Source: Microbulbifer agarilyticus (GTDB lineage: Bacteria; Pseudomonadota; Gammaproteobacteria; Pseudomonadales; Cellvibrionaceae). Taken from it: 64,000 nucleotides of DNA. Each line of letters begins with the position of its first letter. Position 1 is the stretch's first letter. Below the pieces are notes generated by a model. That model saw only the letters and a program-made list of their open reading frames with translations, had not been told where the DNA came from and ran no database searches. Location: assembly GCF_001999945.1 (NCBI RefSeq), contig NZ_CP019650.1:1302001-1366000 (forward strand), written 5' to 3'. Below are positions 49,934 through 60,642 of this stretch, piece after piece. Position numbers and translations under genes: made by a program.

Positions 49934-52900
49934 TTACTGTGCCTGTTTCTCCAACACGTCGGTTAAATCACGGCTAGCTTGCAGTGAGCGCAGCATGCTG
50001 GGGACATTGTTTTCCAGGTTCAGATTGATGATCAGGTCGCGTTTCGCGTCTATTGCCTGGCTGTTCCCAGTCAGCTTCAGGTTGAGCTGCAAGTCACCAC
50101 TCAATGGATATTGAATAGTGCCATGAATGTCGCGGTAGGTGTAATCCTCCAGCGCACCAGCCACCAGCTTAAGCTGTGGGTTACTGGACAGCATTTGCGG
50201 GGAGAATGCGCCGTAGTAGCGCATGCGCCCTCCCGGTGGCCGGGATTGTAAGCTTCCATCTGCAACCGTAACCCCTTCGGCATCTGTCGTAATTGGTATG
50301 CGCGCATCCATCAGGCCACTAGCGGAAAAGTTGGTTGACTCGAGTTCGTTCGTCAGTGCACGGAGGGAAATACCAGTGAACTGAAAGGTGGATTGCCGTT
50401 TTTCCCCACCAATGTTCCATTTAACCGTATCTGAAGTGAGGGCACCCTCGAGGAGCTCAGAGGAAAAGTCAGTCAATACAACATCGCCGGATGCGTTTAT
50501 GGTCAGGCCAAAGTGCAAATTTTTGAGAGCGACACCGGCATCAATGGTGTCGGCGGAGACTCGAGCTGGGGCAGTTGTCGCCCATGATTCACCTTCACGC
50601 TCAAGATATATTGTGGAATTAATTCCTACTGCATAGCTGTTGTTGTATTGAACAACAGCATCCGATAAAGAGCCTTGGGCGGTATCCTGTTGGCTGTCTG
50701 GCCAATGGAGCTTTGCGGAGCCTTCGAGTTTTCCGCCTACCAGGTTTGCTGGCAGTCCATCTATTCCCAGTGCCAGAGAATTACTGCGGCTGAATTCGGT
50801 AGGAGCAAGTGCCAGCTCCAGCCTGCCTTCTTGGTTATTTCGATCGTGTTGCCATTTACTGTCAAATTGCAGCGGACCGCTAGTGATAGTACTGACACCG
50901 CTTAGCTGTTTATCATTGAAATCAACTTTTCCGCGGGATGCCAGCTGGATCGTCAGCGCATTTGCGGTTTTGATGGTCAGCTGGTCTGCGCGATAATTCG
51001 ACAAGCCCGTCGTTACCCAACCGCTTTCTTCTACATTTTGCGATGTTTTATCCTCTGATCTTGTAAGGTGAAGGTCCTCTAGAAAAACGATCCCCTCAAT
51101 GCTGTGGCCTGCAAGTGCCATAGGTGCGAAGCTGACGGCAATTTGGGGTGACTCACAATGCATTTTCGCCGGGTTAATTTCACAGGATGCCCTCGAGGAA
51201 AACAGTTCGGAGTTATCAGTACTTATTTCTCCCGATGTGCTCTTGTCGACGCTCATATTGAGGTCGCTAAGGTCGATAGCGAATGACGCAGGATCCGTGC
51301 TATCTCTCACTTCTATTTTTGTCTCTAGAGTAAAGTTGTCTAGGCGTGTATTTTCCTCGGGAAGCGAAAGGTTGGAGGCATGCATGTCGAGTTGAAATAC
51401 GCAGGCTTTCGCCATAACGTCAGTACAGTTAAGTTCCAGTAGTCTGGTCGTGATTTTTGTGTTGGCTTCGCCTTCTGGTTGATCTGGTGTTTCAAAAAAT
51501 ACCTTGAATAGGGGCGTGCTTGCCTGTAATGAACCCGGTATCTGCGCTGCGCTGAAAGATATGGATTGATCGCCGGAGACAGTGATTTGAGTCTTGCGCC
51601 ACTCCTGTAAAGTTGCCGGTGTTTTAGATTTCGGCAGCTTTAGCAGGAATCCGGTGTTATCAGAGAATTTCCACTGTGCTGAAAAATCCCTGATGTGTTG
51701 CTTCGTTTCAATAATTTTTGTGTCCAGCTTTGGCAGTGCAAATGACACAGAAAATTCTTGTGTACCAGATAGGTCCTCGATCTCGTATCCCGACAAATAG
51801 TTTTTAATTCCTGGGTGCTCAAGCACTTCTTGCCAATTAGCTAGGTCAAGATTTCCATCGACTGCTACTTGCGGTAGCCCATCCGTAGACTCGGTGAGCT
51901 GGATTTCAGCGTTTAATAGATATACACCATTGCCTTGCGGTTGGCTCTGAACCCCAATTGTGAGCTCACCGCTAACTTCTCTTGCTGACAATGGATTCAG
52001 GCTATCCAGCGCGAGTTTGATCGGCGATTTGGTATTTGTCTTGATCGATAGGGGAGTGCCGACCAGTATTTTGGGTAGCGGCACAGTCAAATTGTTGAGC
52101 TGAATTTCATTGTGAAGGCTGTCGATGCCCTGAAGACCACGGATATCGTCTTCGATTTTTCCTCTTAGATTCACGGTGGCTGAGCCTCGACTGTCAGCGA
52201 GTAGAGTCAGCCAGTTTTGCCAGTTCTCTATGGATGATGGAGGCAGCGGCTTCATTAAATCTGCAATTAATGCGGATAGTGGCTCTGCGGAGAGCTTGGT
52301 GTTGGTAGAAATACCCCAGGTTGCGGGAGCACTTTGTGGAATGTTTTGCAGGTTACCTGTGACGCTAGCAATTACATCTTGTTTTCGGGTGAGTTCAAGC
52401 TGAAATTGAGGATGGTTCTTATCCGGGTCTATATCCAAAGACAGCAGGCATCCATCGCAGTGTGAGTTGCGTATATCTCCCTCAATAGCCCCTTGGCTGC
52501 CAAAAGAAAACTGTGCCGTGGAGTAGCCGGGCAAATAGTCGGGGAGTTGAAGAGTACGAATCTCGACATTCCGTACAGGCAATGTTTGCAGCTGTTGAAG
52601 CAGGTGGCTGATTTTTAGTGCTTCGCGCTCTTTGTCTCCGGTTTGCTCTACTCCTGAGGATTGGGAGCGATCAGCATCGGATTCTCGCTTGGTCGTCGCC
52701 TTTGACTCATCGTCCTGCCCTGGTTTCCCAGGTGCAGACTGCGCACTGGCATGTCCGGCCTTTTCGACTGTCACTTGGTCGATGGATATTTCGGCTTTAG
52801 GAACGGAATCCCTGCTGGCAGCGAAAACGTGAGCGAATAGTTCATTGAGTTGGCGTATCTGGAGGTTGTCCAGCCGAATCTGCTGACCGTGATCCGTTTG

Positions 52901-53140
52901 TATGACCAAGCGCTGGATATGTGCATGCCAGTCGCCATAGCCTCGAGATATCTGAAGCTGTTCAATGGAGGTTACACGTGCATTATCGAATTGTTGGTTT
53001 ATTAGCCAGGGTAGCCAAGTGTGTCGAGTGACCCATGCGGCCATTCCAGTAACAGCACCGATAATAAGGATTGCCAGTGTCAACACGGCAAAATAGCGTA
53101 CCAGCACCTTCGCATTGCGTTGGGAGAGGCGGGATGTCAC
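49934..53140 (-). CDS. ydbH: YdbH family AsmA-like inter-membrane transport protein
   Basis: 1068 residues, starting at a GTG and longer than E. coli YdbH (879). One N-terminal membrane helix (about 13-35) is followed by very long beta-rich periplasmic sequence of the AsmA/TamB type, thought to form a hydrophobic groove carrying phospholipids from the inner to the outer membrane. An acidic, charged Ser/Gln-rich insertion lies at about 138-175. The gene is divergent from ggt and first in the ydbH-ynbE-ydbL group. Confidence 0.9.
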   Translation of the reverse strand: MTSRLSQRNAKVLVRYFAVLTLAILIIGAVTGMAAWVTRHTWLPWLINQQFDNARVTSIEQLQISRGYGDWHAHIQRLVIQTDHGQQIRLDNLQIRQLNELFAHVFAASRDSVPKAEISIDQVTVEKAGHASAQSAPGKPGQDDESKATTKRESDADRSQSSGVEQTGDKEREALKISHLLQQLQTLPVRNVEIRTLQLPDYLPGYSTAQFSFGSQGAIEGDIRNSHCDGCLLSLDIDPDKNHPQFQLELTRKQDVIASVTGNLQNIPQSAPATWGISTNTKLSAEPLSALIADLMKPLPPSSIENWQNWLTLLADSRGSATVNLRGKIEDDIRGLQGIDSLHNEIQLNNLTVPLPKILVGTPLSIKTNTKSPIKLALDSLNPLSAREVSGELTIGVQSQPQGNGVYLLNAEIQLTESTDGLPQVAVDGNLDLANWQEVLEHPGIKNYLSGYEIEDLSGTQEFSVSFALPKLDTKIIETKQHIRDFSAQWKFSDNTGFLLKLPKSKTPATLQEWRKTQITVSGDQSISFSAAQIPGSLQASTPLFKVFFETPDQPEGEANTKITTRLLELNCTDVMAKACVFQLDMHASNLSLPEENTRLDNFTLETKIEVRDSTDPASFAIDLSDLNMSVDKSTSGEISTDNSELFSSRASCEINPAKMHCESPQIAVSFAPMALAGHSIEGIVFLEDLHLTRSEDKTSQNVEESGWVTTGLSNYRADQLTIKTANALTIQLASRGKVDFNDKQLSGVSTITSGPLQFDSKWQHDRNNQEGRLELALAPTEFSRSNSLALGIDGLPANLVGGKLEGSAKLHWPDSQQDTAQGSLSDAVVQYNNSYAVGINSTIYLEREGESWATTAPARVSADTIDAGVALKNLHFGLTINASGDVVLTDFSSELLEGALTSDTVKWNIGGEKRQSTFQFTGISLRALTNELESTNFSASGLMDARIPITTDAEGVTVADGSLQSRPPGGRMRYYGAFSPQMLSSNPQLKLVAGALEDYTYRDIHGTIQYPLSGDLQLNLKLTGNSQAIDAKRDLIINLNLENNVPSMLRSLQASRDLTDVLEKQAQ

Positions 53141-53253
53141 GCGCGCGAATACCTCAGTTGACCGGTATGGCTATTACAGAGAGACTTGTTCTGAGAATAA
53201 CGAGAAGGGCAGTTATTGTGAAATTCCAGATGACATTTTTCCTCAAGCGTGAC

Positions 53254-54996
53254 ATGGGCGATGGCGCCCAAGTGCCTAAAACTTCGCGCATAGTGCGGGC
53301 GACAACCGCGGCGGTTGGTGCATTTCTGAGCACTCTATTGTTTTCCGCCAGTGTTTCAGCCTATGACCGTGTTAACGGTGAGGGGTTCGCAAGCCGCTCA
53401 CCGGTCCTGGCAACACAGGGCATGGCCGCCACCAGCCACCCCTTGGCGACGCAGGTGGCGCTGGATATTCTGAAAAAGGGGGGCAGCGCCGTGGATGCTG
53501 CAATCGCAGCGAATGCGGCTCAAGGACTGATGGAGCCAACAGGTAACGGTATTGGCGGGGATTTGTTCGCCATTGTCTGGAGTGCAAAGGATAAGAAGCT
53601 GCATGGACTAAATGCCAGTGGTCGATCGCCAAAGTCTCTGCCATTTAATTACTTTGCCGACAATAATCTGGAAAAAATTCCATCTCATGGTCCTTTGCCC
53701 GTTTCTGTGCCGGGCGCGGTAGATGGCTGGTTTGAGCTGCATGAAAAATTTGGCAAGTTGCCCATGCAGGAGCTGCTTGCTCCGACTATTCGATATGCGA
53801 ATGAAGGGTTTCCGGTTACTCAGCTGGTGGCTTACTACTGGAATCGATCGGTGCCCAAGCTGGAGCAGTTCCCGGGGTTTCAGGAGACTTACATGCCTGG
53901 CGGCAAGGCTCCGCAGGAGGGTGACCTGTTTCGAAATCCGCGCCTTGGCGATACCCTGCAGAAAATAGCCGATGGTGGTCGCGATGCCTTTTATAAAGGC
54001 GATATTGCGCGCGAGATCGACCGTTATATGAAAGCCAATGGGGGGTTCCTGTCATACGAGGATCTGGCCGGCCACACTTCCGATTGGGTGGAGCCAGTTT
54101 CCACCAACTACCGCGGGTACGATGTATGGGAGCTGCCACCGAACGGCCAGGGTATCGCAGCACTGCAAATCCTCAATATCCTGGAAGCCTACGACCTGAA
54201 AAAGCTTGGGCGTACGAGCCCCGAGTACATTCATCTTTTTGCCGAGGCCAAAAAGCTCGCGTTTGAGGATCGCGCCAAATACTACGCCGACCCGGATTTC
54301 AACCAGCTACCGGTACAGGAGCTGATCTCCAAATCCTACGCCGAGAAACGTCGCGCCCTGATTGACCCCAATAAAGCGGCAAAGCGTTATGAGGCGGGAA
54401 CCGTCGCGCTGCGCCACGGCGATACCATTTATCTCACTACCGCGGACAAAGACGGCAACATGGTGTCTCTGATCCAGAGTAATTACCGAGGTATGGGATC
54501 TGGCATGACCCCTGGCGATCTGGGCTTTATCTTGCAGGATCGCGGGGAAATGTTCAGTTTGCAGGAAGGGCATTTCAACCAATACGCGCCGGGCAAGCGT
54601 CCATTCCATACCATTATCCCGGCGTTTGTGACTAAGGATGATAAACCCTGGTTGAGCTTTGGCGTTATGGGTGGTGCTACCCAACCTCAGATGCATGCGC
54701 AGATCGTCATCAATATGCTGGACTTCGGTATGAATGTGCAGGAGGCCGGTGATGCCCCCCGGATCTTGCACAGTGGTTCCAGCCAACCCACCGATGAATT
54801 GATGGAAGACGGCGGCTATCTGAGCCTCGAAGACGGTTTTCCAATGGAAACCCGGCGCCAGCTTGTCCAGATGGGACACCAAATCCGCTTCGAAAGCGGC
54901 CCCTATGGTGGTTACCAGGCAATTCAGAAGACGGAAAACGGCGTGTACCACGGTGCTTCTGAAAGCCGAAAAGATGGCCAGGCTGCCGGTTACTAA
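53254..54996 (+). CDS. ggt: Gamma-glutamyltransferase
   Basis: About 580 residues from ATG 53254; ATG 53230 or 53167 are alternatives and none has a strong ribosome-binding site. A hydrophobic signal segment ending SASVSAY directs export. Transfers or hydrolyses gamma-glutamyl bonds of glutathione. The N-terminal nucleophile is the Thr of GDTIYLTTADKDGNMVS, where the proenzyme self-cleaves, followed by GSGMTPGDLGFILQDRG (oxyanion-binding). The earlier NGIGGDLFAIVW and LPPNGQGI are family blocks. Confidence 0.93.
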   Translation: MGDGAQVPKTSRIVRATTAAVGAFLSTLLFSASVSAYDRVNGEGFASRSPVLATQGMAATSHPLATQVALDILKKGGSAVDAAIAANAAQGLMEPTGNGIGGDLFAIVWSAKDKKLHGLNASGRSPKSLPFNYFADNNLEKIPSHGPLPVSVPGAVDGWFELHEKFGKLPMQELLAPTIRYANEGFPVTQLVAYYWNRSVPKLEQFPGFQETYMPGGKAPQEGDLFRNPRLGDTLQKIADGGRDAFYKGDIAREIDRYMKANGGFLSYEDLAGHTSDWVEPVSTNYRGYDVWELPPNGQGIAALQILNILEAYDLKKLGRTSPEYIHLFAEAKKLAFEDRAKYYADPDFNQLPVQELISKSYAEKRRALIDPNKAAKRYEAGTVALRHGDTIYLTTADKDGNMVSLIQSNYRGMGSGMTPGDLGFILQDRGEMFSLQEGHFNQYAPGKRPFHTIIPAFVTKDDKPWLSFGVMGGATQPQMHAQIVINMLDFGMNVQEAGDAPRILHSGSSQPTDELMEDGGYLSLEDGFPMETRRQLVQMGHQIRFESGPYGGYQAIQKTENGVYHGASESRKDGQAAGY

Positions 54997-55069
54997 TCGC
55001 CAGTTTATTGAGTGCAATGTGGAGGCGGGTTAATCGCCTGACCACGAGATTTACCAGAGACTGTTTAGA

Positions 55070-57709
55070 ATGCAAGACACACAGCCACAAACAATTTTTC
55101 TGAAAGACTATCAGGTTCCAGACTATTTGATTGACCGAACCGATCTGACGTTCGATCTCGATCCGCAAGCCACACTGGTGAAATCGCGGTTGCAGGTTCG
55201 CCGTAATCCGGCAGCCGATGCGAGCGGAGACCTTCCGCCGTTATGGCTCGACGGTGTGGATCTCGAGCTTCTCTCCGTTGCGGTAGATGGCGAGCTGCTG
55301 CCGGCCCAGCGCTACAGTGAGCAAACGGATGGATTGTTGCTGACTGTGGATAAAGAATCGTTTGTATTGGAAGTGCAGACCCGTATCGCACCGGAAAGCA
55401 ATACGTCACTGGAGGGCTTATACCTTTCTAATGGTATGTACTGCACTCAGTGTGAGGCGGAAGGGTTTCGCAAGATCACATTTTATCCGGATCGCCCGGA
55501 TGTTATGAGTGTGTTTACCACCACGATCGTTGCGCCCGCCACTTACCCGGTTCTACTATCTAACGGAAACAAGATTGACAGCGGCACGACCGAAGATGGA
55601 CGCCTGTGTGTAACTTGGGAAGACCCGTTCGCCAAACCTTCCTATCTATTTGCCCTGGTTGCTGGTGACCTGCAGTTTGTGGAAGATCACTTTACGACCA
55701 GCAGTGGCCGCAAAGTGACTTTGCAGCTGTTCACCGAGCCAAAGAATATTGGCAAGACCGCGCACGCCATGGAGTCTCTGAAGAAGTCCATGAAGTGGGA
55801 TGAAGAAGTCTACGGTCGCGAGTATGACCTGGATATCTTTATGATTGTGGCCGTAGATCATTTCAATATGGGCGCGATGGAAAACAAGGGATTGAACATC
55901 TTCAATTCCGCTTGCGTTCTTGCGAGCCCGGAAACCGCGACCGATGCAGCGTTCCAGCGTATCGAAGCGATTGTCGCCCATGAATACTTTCATAATTGGT
56001 CCGGCAATCGCGTGACCTGTCGGGACTGGTTCCAGCTTAGCCTGAAAGAGGGGTTTACTGTATTTCGTGATGCGGAGTTTTCCGCAGACATGAACTCCCG
56101 TGGAGTGAAGCGGATTGAAGATGTCACATTGCTGCGTACGGCACAATTTGCTGAAGATGCAGGCCCGATGTCACACCCGGTACGTCCGGATTCCTACATG
56201 GAAATCTCCAACTTCTATACCCTGACCGTGTATGAAAAGGGTGCGGAGGTTGTGCGTATGATCCACCGCCTCTTGGGTGCCGAAGCATTCCGTCGCGGCA
56301 GTGACCTCTACTTTGAACGGCACGATGGCTGCGCGGTTACCTGCGAAGATTTTGTGGCGGCGATGGAAGACGCCAATGGTGCCGACCTGACCCTGTTCCG
56401 CCGTTGGTACAGTCAGGGCGGTACGCCGGTACTTGATGTTGAGGACAAGTACGACGCAGAAGCGCAGGAATACCACTTAACCATTCGCCAGCACACGCCG
56501 GATACTCCAGGACAAACCGACAAACAGCCCTTACATATGCCAATAGCGGTAAGCCTATTGGGTGCAGACGGCAGAGAGCTGTCGCTGGATCAAGAGGCAA
56601 GTATCGAGCGGGTACTACATCTGACGGAAGCGACGCAGACATTCACCTTCGCAGACATTCCAGAGCGGCCGCTGCCATCTTTACTGCGTGGGTTCTCTGC
56701 CCCGGTAAAGCTGCGCTATCGCTACACAAGTGACCAGCTTCTATTCTTGATGCAGTACGATACAGACTCCTTTAATCGCTGGGACGCGAGCCAACGGCTT
56801 GCATTTGAGGCGCTTGAACAGTTACAGCGTGCGTATCGTGCTGGTGGTGAAATGCAGGCGCCGGAGGCGTTATTGCAAGGACTATCCGCTGTTTTAGAAA
56901 ATACGCAGTTGGATCCAGCGCTGGTTGCGAAGATGCTGACACTGCCAAGTCCGCAAGAACTGGCTGAACACGGCGACGCCATCGATGCTCAGGCTATCGT
57001 CGCCGCCCGTGTATTCGTGCGCGACTCAATCGCCAAAGCCCTGGCATCACGATTCCTGAAACGCTATCAGTCGCTGGATCAGCGTAAGCCCTATCAACCC
57101 GTTGCTGAGGACATTGCAGAGCGCAGCCTCAAGAATACGTGCCTGTCATACCTTTGCGCCACGGGTAGTGCGGATGCACTGGCGTTGGCTGAAAGCCAGT
57201 TTATGCGCAAGGAAAATATGACGGATGTTGCCGCCGCACTCGCAGCACTGATTGAGTTTGGTCCTGCGGATCAGGCTGAAGAGCACCTTGAATCGTTCTA
57301 TCAGCAGTGGCAGCAAGATACCCAGGTGGTGGAAACCTGGTTTGGGCTGCAGGCGGGCAGTGCGAATTATGGAACCCTAGGCCGGGTGCGCGAGCTGATG
57401 TCCCATCCTGCATTCGAGTTTACCAACCCGAATAAAGTACGCGCGGTAGTTGGTGGCTTTGCCATGCGGAACTTTGCCCAGTTCCATCAGGAGGATGGAA
57501 CTGGTTATGAGTTTTTAGCCGAGCAGGTGATTGCGCTGGATAAGCTAAATCCACAAATTGCTGCGCGGATTGTTACCCCACTTACTCGCTGGCGAAAGTA
57601 CCGTACGCTGGAAGCGGAGCAGATTCGCTCCGCATTGCAGCGCGTGTCTGACAGTGGTGAGCTGTCGAGAGACCTCTACGAGGTAGTCAGCAAGGCGCTG
57701 GAAAACTAA
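55070..57709 (+). CDS. pepN: Aminopeptidase N
   Basis: 879 residues, M1 family metallopeptidase, cytoplasmic. GAMEN exopeptidase motif at 268-272 and zinc site HEYFH at 304-308 (catalytic Glu305), with the downstream Glu ligand in RDAEFS. Length and motif spacing match E. coli PepN. It releases N-terminal residues from short peptides. It follows ggt by 73 bases, both dealing with peptide or glutathione turnover. Confidence 0.97.
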   Translation: MQDTQPQTIFLKDYQVPDYLIDRTDLTFDLDPQATLVKSRLQVRRNPAADASGDLPPLWLDGVDLELLSVAVDGELLPAQRYSEQTDGLLLTVDKESFVLEVQTRIAPESNTSLEGLYLSNGMYCTQCEAEGFRKITFYPDRPDVMSVFTTTIVAPATYPVLLSNGNKIDSGTTEDGRLCVTWEDPFAKPSYLFALVAGDLQFVEDHFTTSSGRKVTLQLFTEPKNIGKTAHAMESLKKSMKWDEEVYGREYDLDIFMIVAVDHFNMGAMENKGLNIFNSACVLASPETATDAAFQRIEAIVAHEYFHNWSGNRVTCRDWFQLSLKEGFTVFRDAEFSADMNSRGVKRIEDVTLLRTAQFAEDAGPMSHPVRPDSYMEISNFYTLTVYEKGAEVVRMIHRLLGAEAFRRGSDLYFERHDGCAVTCEDFVAAMEDANGADLTLFRRWYSQGGTPVLDVEDKYDAEAQEYHLTIRQHTPDTPGQTDKQPLHMPIAVSLLGADGRELSLDQEASIERVLHLTEATQTFTFADIPERPLPSLLRGFSAPVKLRYRYTSDQLLFLMQYDTDSFNRWDASQRLAFEALEQLQRAYRAGGEMQAPEALLQGLSAVLENTQLDPALVAKMLTLPSPQELAEHGDAIDAQAIVAARVFVRDSIAKALASRFLKRYQSLDQRKPYQPVAEDIAERSLKNTCLSYLCATGSADALALAESQFMRKENMTDVAAALAALIEFGPADQAEEHLESFYQQWQQDTQVVETWFGLQAGSANYGTLGRVRELMSHPAFEFTNPNKVRAVVGGFAMRNFAQFHQEDGTGYEFLAEQVIALDKLNPQIAARIVTPLTRWRKYRTLEAEQIRSALQRVSDSGELSRDLYEVVSKALEN

Positions 57710-57738
57710 TTTCAGCAAAGAGAAGCCGGCCTGCGCCC

Positions 57739-58335
57739 CTACTGAATAGGGTGGGGCGCGTGTCGTTCCTGGCCGAGCTCTACGATGGTCAGTACGTCAT
57801 CGTCCAGAGATAGGCGGGTTTGTGAGGTGTAATCGGGCCGGAATTGTGCGATTCGCATATCCTGGCGAATTTCTGCGATCACCGCATTAATCACCATAAA
57901 GTGGCAGAAGACGAGTGTCGTCTCTACTGGACTCGTAGTCTGAGCCGGGCGAGACTCGATCGACTTGAGTGCGCTAATGATCCCATTGCGCCATGCATGT
58001 TGTGTTGCCGTCAGGTCGCCCCAGCTACTCATGAGAAATGCCTGAATCCAGTCTCCGCGCTGAGCAAGGGAAATCCCCTCGGGGGATGGAATTTCTATCA
58101 CATCATTGAGCGGTTCGAGGGGCTTTTGCCAGAGACTGGCTACGGGCTCTGCTGTCTGACGTGCGCGGGATTTGGGACTGCTCATCAACCTTACGCCCTG
58201 TCCACCCGGATATCTCGCGTTCAAGTGATCCGCGAGCTGCTCCGCTTGCTGGTGCCCCAGGGCAGTTAATCCTGGGTCGCCATCGGTGGGTGACTTGGCT
58301 GCTTCGCCGTGACGGATCAGAACAATTTCGTGCAA
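57739..58335 (-). CDS. Histidine phosphatase family protein (SixA/PGAM-like)
   Basis: 198 residues. Phosphoglycerate-mutase-type histidine phosphatase: phospho-acceptor His9 in LIRHGEA, Arg and second conserved region SSPKSRARQTAEP, and a second catalytic His in VFCHFMVINAV. Substrate is unknown; SixA-type enzymes act on phosphohistidine domains. It converges on pepN with only 29 bases between stops. A GC-rich GCGCCCC / GGGGCGC stem (57733-57759) overlaps this end. Confidence 0.82.
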   Translation of the reverse strand: MHEIVLIRHGEAAKSPTDGDPGLTALGHQQAEQLADHLNARYPGGQGVRLMSSPKSRARQTAEPVASLWQKPLEPLNDVIEIPSPEGISLAQRGDWIQAFLMSSWGDLTATQHAWRNGIISALKSIESRPAQTTSPVETTLVFCHFMVINAVIAEIRQDMRIAQFRPDYTSQTRLSLDDDVLTIVELGQERHAPHPIQ

Positions 58336-58439
58336 TTCAGCTACTCCAGTCTGCGCTTTCTGGGGAAATTCTACCGGTATTTTGTGCTGCGTACATTTCC
58401 GAGATTTGATGAGACTCTGAATCCACTAGCGCTTGGAAT

Positions 58440-60002
58440 TCAGAGAAACCCACGCAGCTGCTGATCGTCTAGCCCTTGCCAGAGTGCTTGCAATGCGACC
58501 GGATCGAGATCGCGCTTGCTGTGCTCACCAAACTGCTGGGTGTGGCCTTCGTCGAATTCAGCCCAGTCACCACCCGGATTCCCGGACTCGGCAAAGTTCA
58601 ACCATGCGTTTCGCATTGATTCACTGAGGCTGTGTGGTTCGCTTTCCCCTCCATAAAAGTGGGCGAGATCACCAGCGCCATGGGTGCCAAACACATACCC
58701 GAGCTCGGCGGCGTGGCAAGCACCGAGTAGCGGTTGTGCACTCAGCGGTTGGGTAAAGTGATAGTGAAAGCGTTTCCCCTTATGGGCGTTGAGCAATCGC
58801 AACCCAGGCACGGTAAATACCATGTCTGTCAGCATCATGTTCCATGTGCGACTCCACAGAGGCCAGGGATCTTCAGTTAGAGCTTCTGCGCGGGTTCGAT
58901 AATGTTCCAGAAGTGTGGAAATCATTGGGTCTGGAATTTGCTGCTGAAGATGATTCCGAATTTGTTGGTCGTCTAGCGAGTAGGTTTCTGGACGCGCAGC
59001 GCTAAATAAATTCCACTCATCGCTATTACTGCCAACCATCATAGGCACGCTGGCTGCAGCAGGACTTTCCAGCGCATCCACAGGGGACTGAACCAGAAAC
59101 TTGCCGTCTTGCACCGGTTTGAATGGCAGGTGCCCCCACTTCGCGCTCATTGCCTGATTACTAATCAACATCGCCTGCGCCTGCAGGAGCTTCTCTATAG
59201 AAAGGTTGCTCAAATCAGAGTTACCCTCAGATGCCACGAGGGTGTCCAGATACAACGCCGCCAGGCTGTTTGCATTATCGGTATGGTGGAAGACGCCAGG
59301 ATTGCCACTTTGCACGATAACTTTGTGGAAGAGCTTGCCACACAGAGGTTTATTGTCTTGCTGGCATGCAGAGAACAGCGAAGAGATACTCATGGCGCCA
59401 GCGGACTCACCAAATAGAGTAACGTTCTCAGGGTCGCCTCCAAATGCGGCAATGTTTCTGTTTACCCATTCCAGCGCCGCCAGTTGATCCATCAGTCCTT
59501 CGTTGCCGGTAGCCGGTATATCGCTCAAATCACACAGTCGCAAGAAGCCGAGAGCACCCAAGCGATAATTTAAGGTGACAACGATTGCGCGACCGCTCGA
59601 GGCCAGGTATTTCCCATCATACAGCGTCTGGCAGCTGGATCCGAGATAGAAGGATCCACCGTGAATCCATACCATAACGGGCAGCTTGTCATGTCGCGGC
59701 TTTGTCGGAGCATAAATATTGAGGTAAAGGCAGTCTTCGCTCGTGGGTTCTTCGCCATTTGGACCACGAATTTGAAATAGCTCCGATGGATTCTGTGGTG
59801 CGGGCATGCCATAACGCGTTGCTTCCTTGAGGTGGCTCCACGGCTCTACAACTTGCGGCGGCTGCCAGCGTAACTCTCCCAACGGTGGTTTGGCGTAGGG
59901 GATTCCCTGGAACTGTTTCACCTGTTGGAGCTGATCATGTTTTCCCTGTATGGCTCCGCAGGGTGCATCAACCAGAAGAGAGGATTTTCCGAAATTGACC
60001 AT
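58440..60002 (-). CDS. Type-B carboxylesterase
   Basis: 520 residues. Alpha/beta-hydrolase of the para-nitrobenzyl esterase type. Oxyanion hole VWIHGGSF (111-118), nucleophile Ser200 in FGESAGAMS, acidic residue in GSNSDEWNLF and catalytic His in GACHAAELGYVFG. A conserved Cys lies at EDCLYLNIYAP. No signal peptide is seen, so it is probably cytoplasmic. Substrate unknown. Confidence 0.92.
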   Translation of the reverse strand: MVNFGKSSLLVDAPCGAIQGKHDQLQQVKQFQGIPYAKPPLGELRWQPPQVVEPWSHLKEATRYGMPAPQNPSELFQIRGPNGEEPTSEDCLYLNIYAPTKPRHDKLPVMVWIHGGSFYLGSSCQTLYDGKYLASSGRAIVVTLNYRLGALGFLRLCDLSDIPATGNEGLMDQLAALEWVNRNIAAFGGDPENVTLFGESAGAMSISSLFSACQQDNKPLCGKLFHKVIVQSGNPGVFHHTDNANSLAALYLDTLVASEGNSDLSNLSIEKLLQAQAMLISNQAMSAKWGHLPFKPVQDGKFLVQSPVDALESPAAASVPMMVGSNSDEWNLFSAARPETYSLDDQQIRNHLQQQIPDPMISTLLEHYRTRAEALTEDPWPLWSRTWNMMLTDMVFTVPGLRLLNAHKGKRFHYHFTQPLSAQPLLGACHAAELGYVFGTHGAGDLAHFYGGESEPHSLSESMRNAWLNFAESGNPGGDWAEFDEGHTQQFGEHSKRDLDPVALQALWQGLDDQQLRGFL

Positions 60003-60264
60003 TGCCGCTATGTCCCCAGCAAAGAGTGACGTTGAATAAATACAGCGAATTTATGCGCCCAGACAGGCTATCGCAGGCGAAAGGATTCGGGCGCAGCTGA
60101 AATGCAGGGGTAAGTATAGAAGCTGTCATATAGGGAAGGAGTGTGACCAAACTGTTGCCAGGAGAAATCTGACGAAGACGGTTGCAACCAGATCGTATTC
60201 GGATATGATTGAGCGCTTACTGTCTAGATATCTGTGAATCAGAATCTACACTCGTAACAAGTTT
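60003..60264. other. Noncoding spacer upstream of small ORF
   Basis: 262 bases between the carboxylesterase start (minus) and a small plus-strand ORF. It is AT-richer than the genes around it and probably carries two divergent promoters. No operator, terminator or repeat stands out. Confidence 0.5.
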
Positions 60265-60534
60265 ATGAATTCAGTTCTCACTAGAGTTTTCTCTATGCCG
60301 ATCAATATGAACGCAAGCAGCATGATGCCTTGGCAAATTCGCGAGATTTTCGCGGGCTTTGCCGTGTGCGCTGTTCTAGTGCGTTCTGTTTGTGCGTGGC
60401 CGGCATCAGTGGCGATTGCTGGTGTGCTATGTGCGAAGTCCGTCTATGGCGCCTCCACCCTGATGGTCCGTACCTGGGCCATCAAGGCGTGTAAAGCGCA
60501 TGGCGGCCGTAAGGTACGCAACTTGTTAACCTGA
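60265..60534 (+). CDS. Small hypothetical protein
   Basis: Up to 89 residues; the ATGs at 60295 and 60307 are possible alternatives and none has a clear ribosome-binding site. The sequence has a Met/Asn-rich start, a hydrophobic region (IFAGFAVCAVLVRSVCAWPASVAIAGVLCA, about 28-57) that could be one membrane helix or hairpin, and a basic tail. No family is recognised. The only support is open length, position before a strong terminator and lack of overlap with other genes. Confidence 0.4.
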   Translation: MNSVLTRVFSMPINMNASSMMPWQIREIFAGFAVCAVLVRSVCAWPASVAIAGVLCAKSVYGASTLMVRTWAIKACKAHGGRKVRNLLT

Positions 60535-60581
60535 CAGTAATATCGAATTGTGCTGGAGGGTTCTTTCAAGGCCCTCCACGG

Positions 60582-60618
60582 AAAAACCCGGAAGGCCTTG
60601 GCCTCCGGGTTTTTTTTT
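60582..60618 (+). terminator. Intrinsic terminator before the MFS gene
   Basis: Stem ACCCGGA(A)GGCC / GGCCTCCGGGT with one bulged A and a short TT loop, followed by nine T. A smaller 6-bp stem GGAGGG / CCCTCC (60555-60560, 60572-60577) precedes it. It ends the small-ORF transcript 25 bases before the MFS start, so the MFS gene needs its own signals or read-through. Confidence 0.9.
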
Positions 60619-60642
60619 GCCGTCAATTTGGGAGAAATCGGC

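Noticed and set aside
53071..53253. N-terminal extension of gamma-glutamyltransferase
   Set aside because: It overlaps the divergent ydbH start and would bury the signal peptide about 80 residues inside the protein.
60550..60642. N-terminal extension of the MFS transporter
   Set aside because: It would translate through the intrinsic terminator stem; ATG 60643 has its own ribosome-binding site and starts just before TM1.
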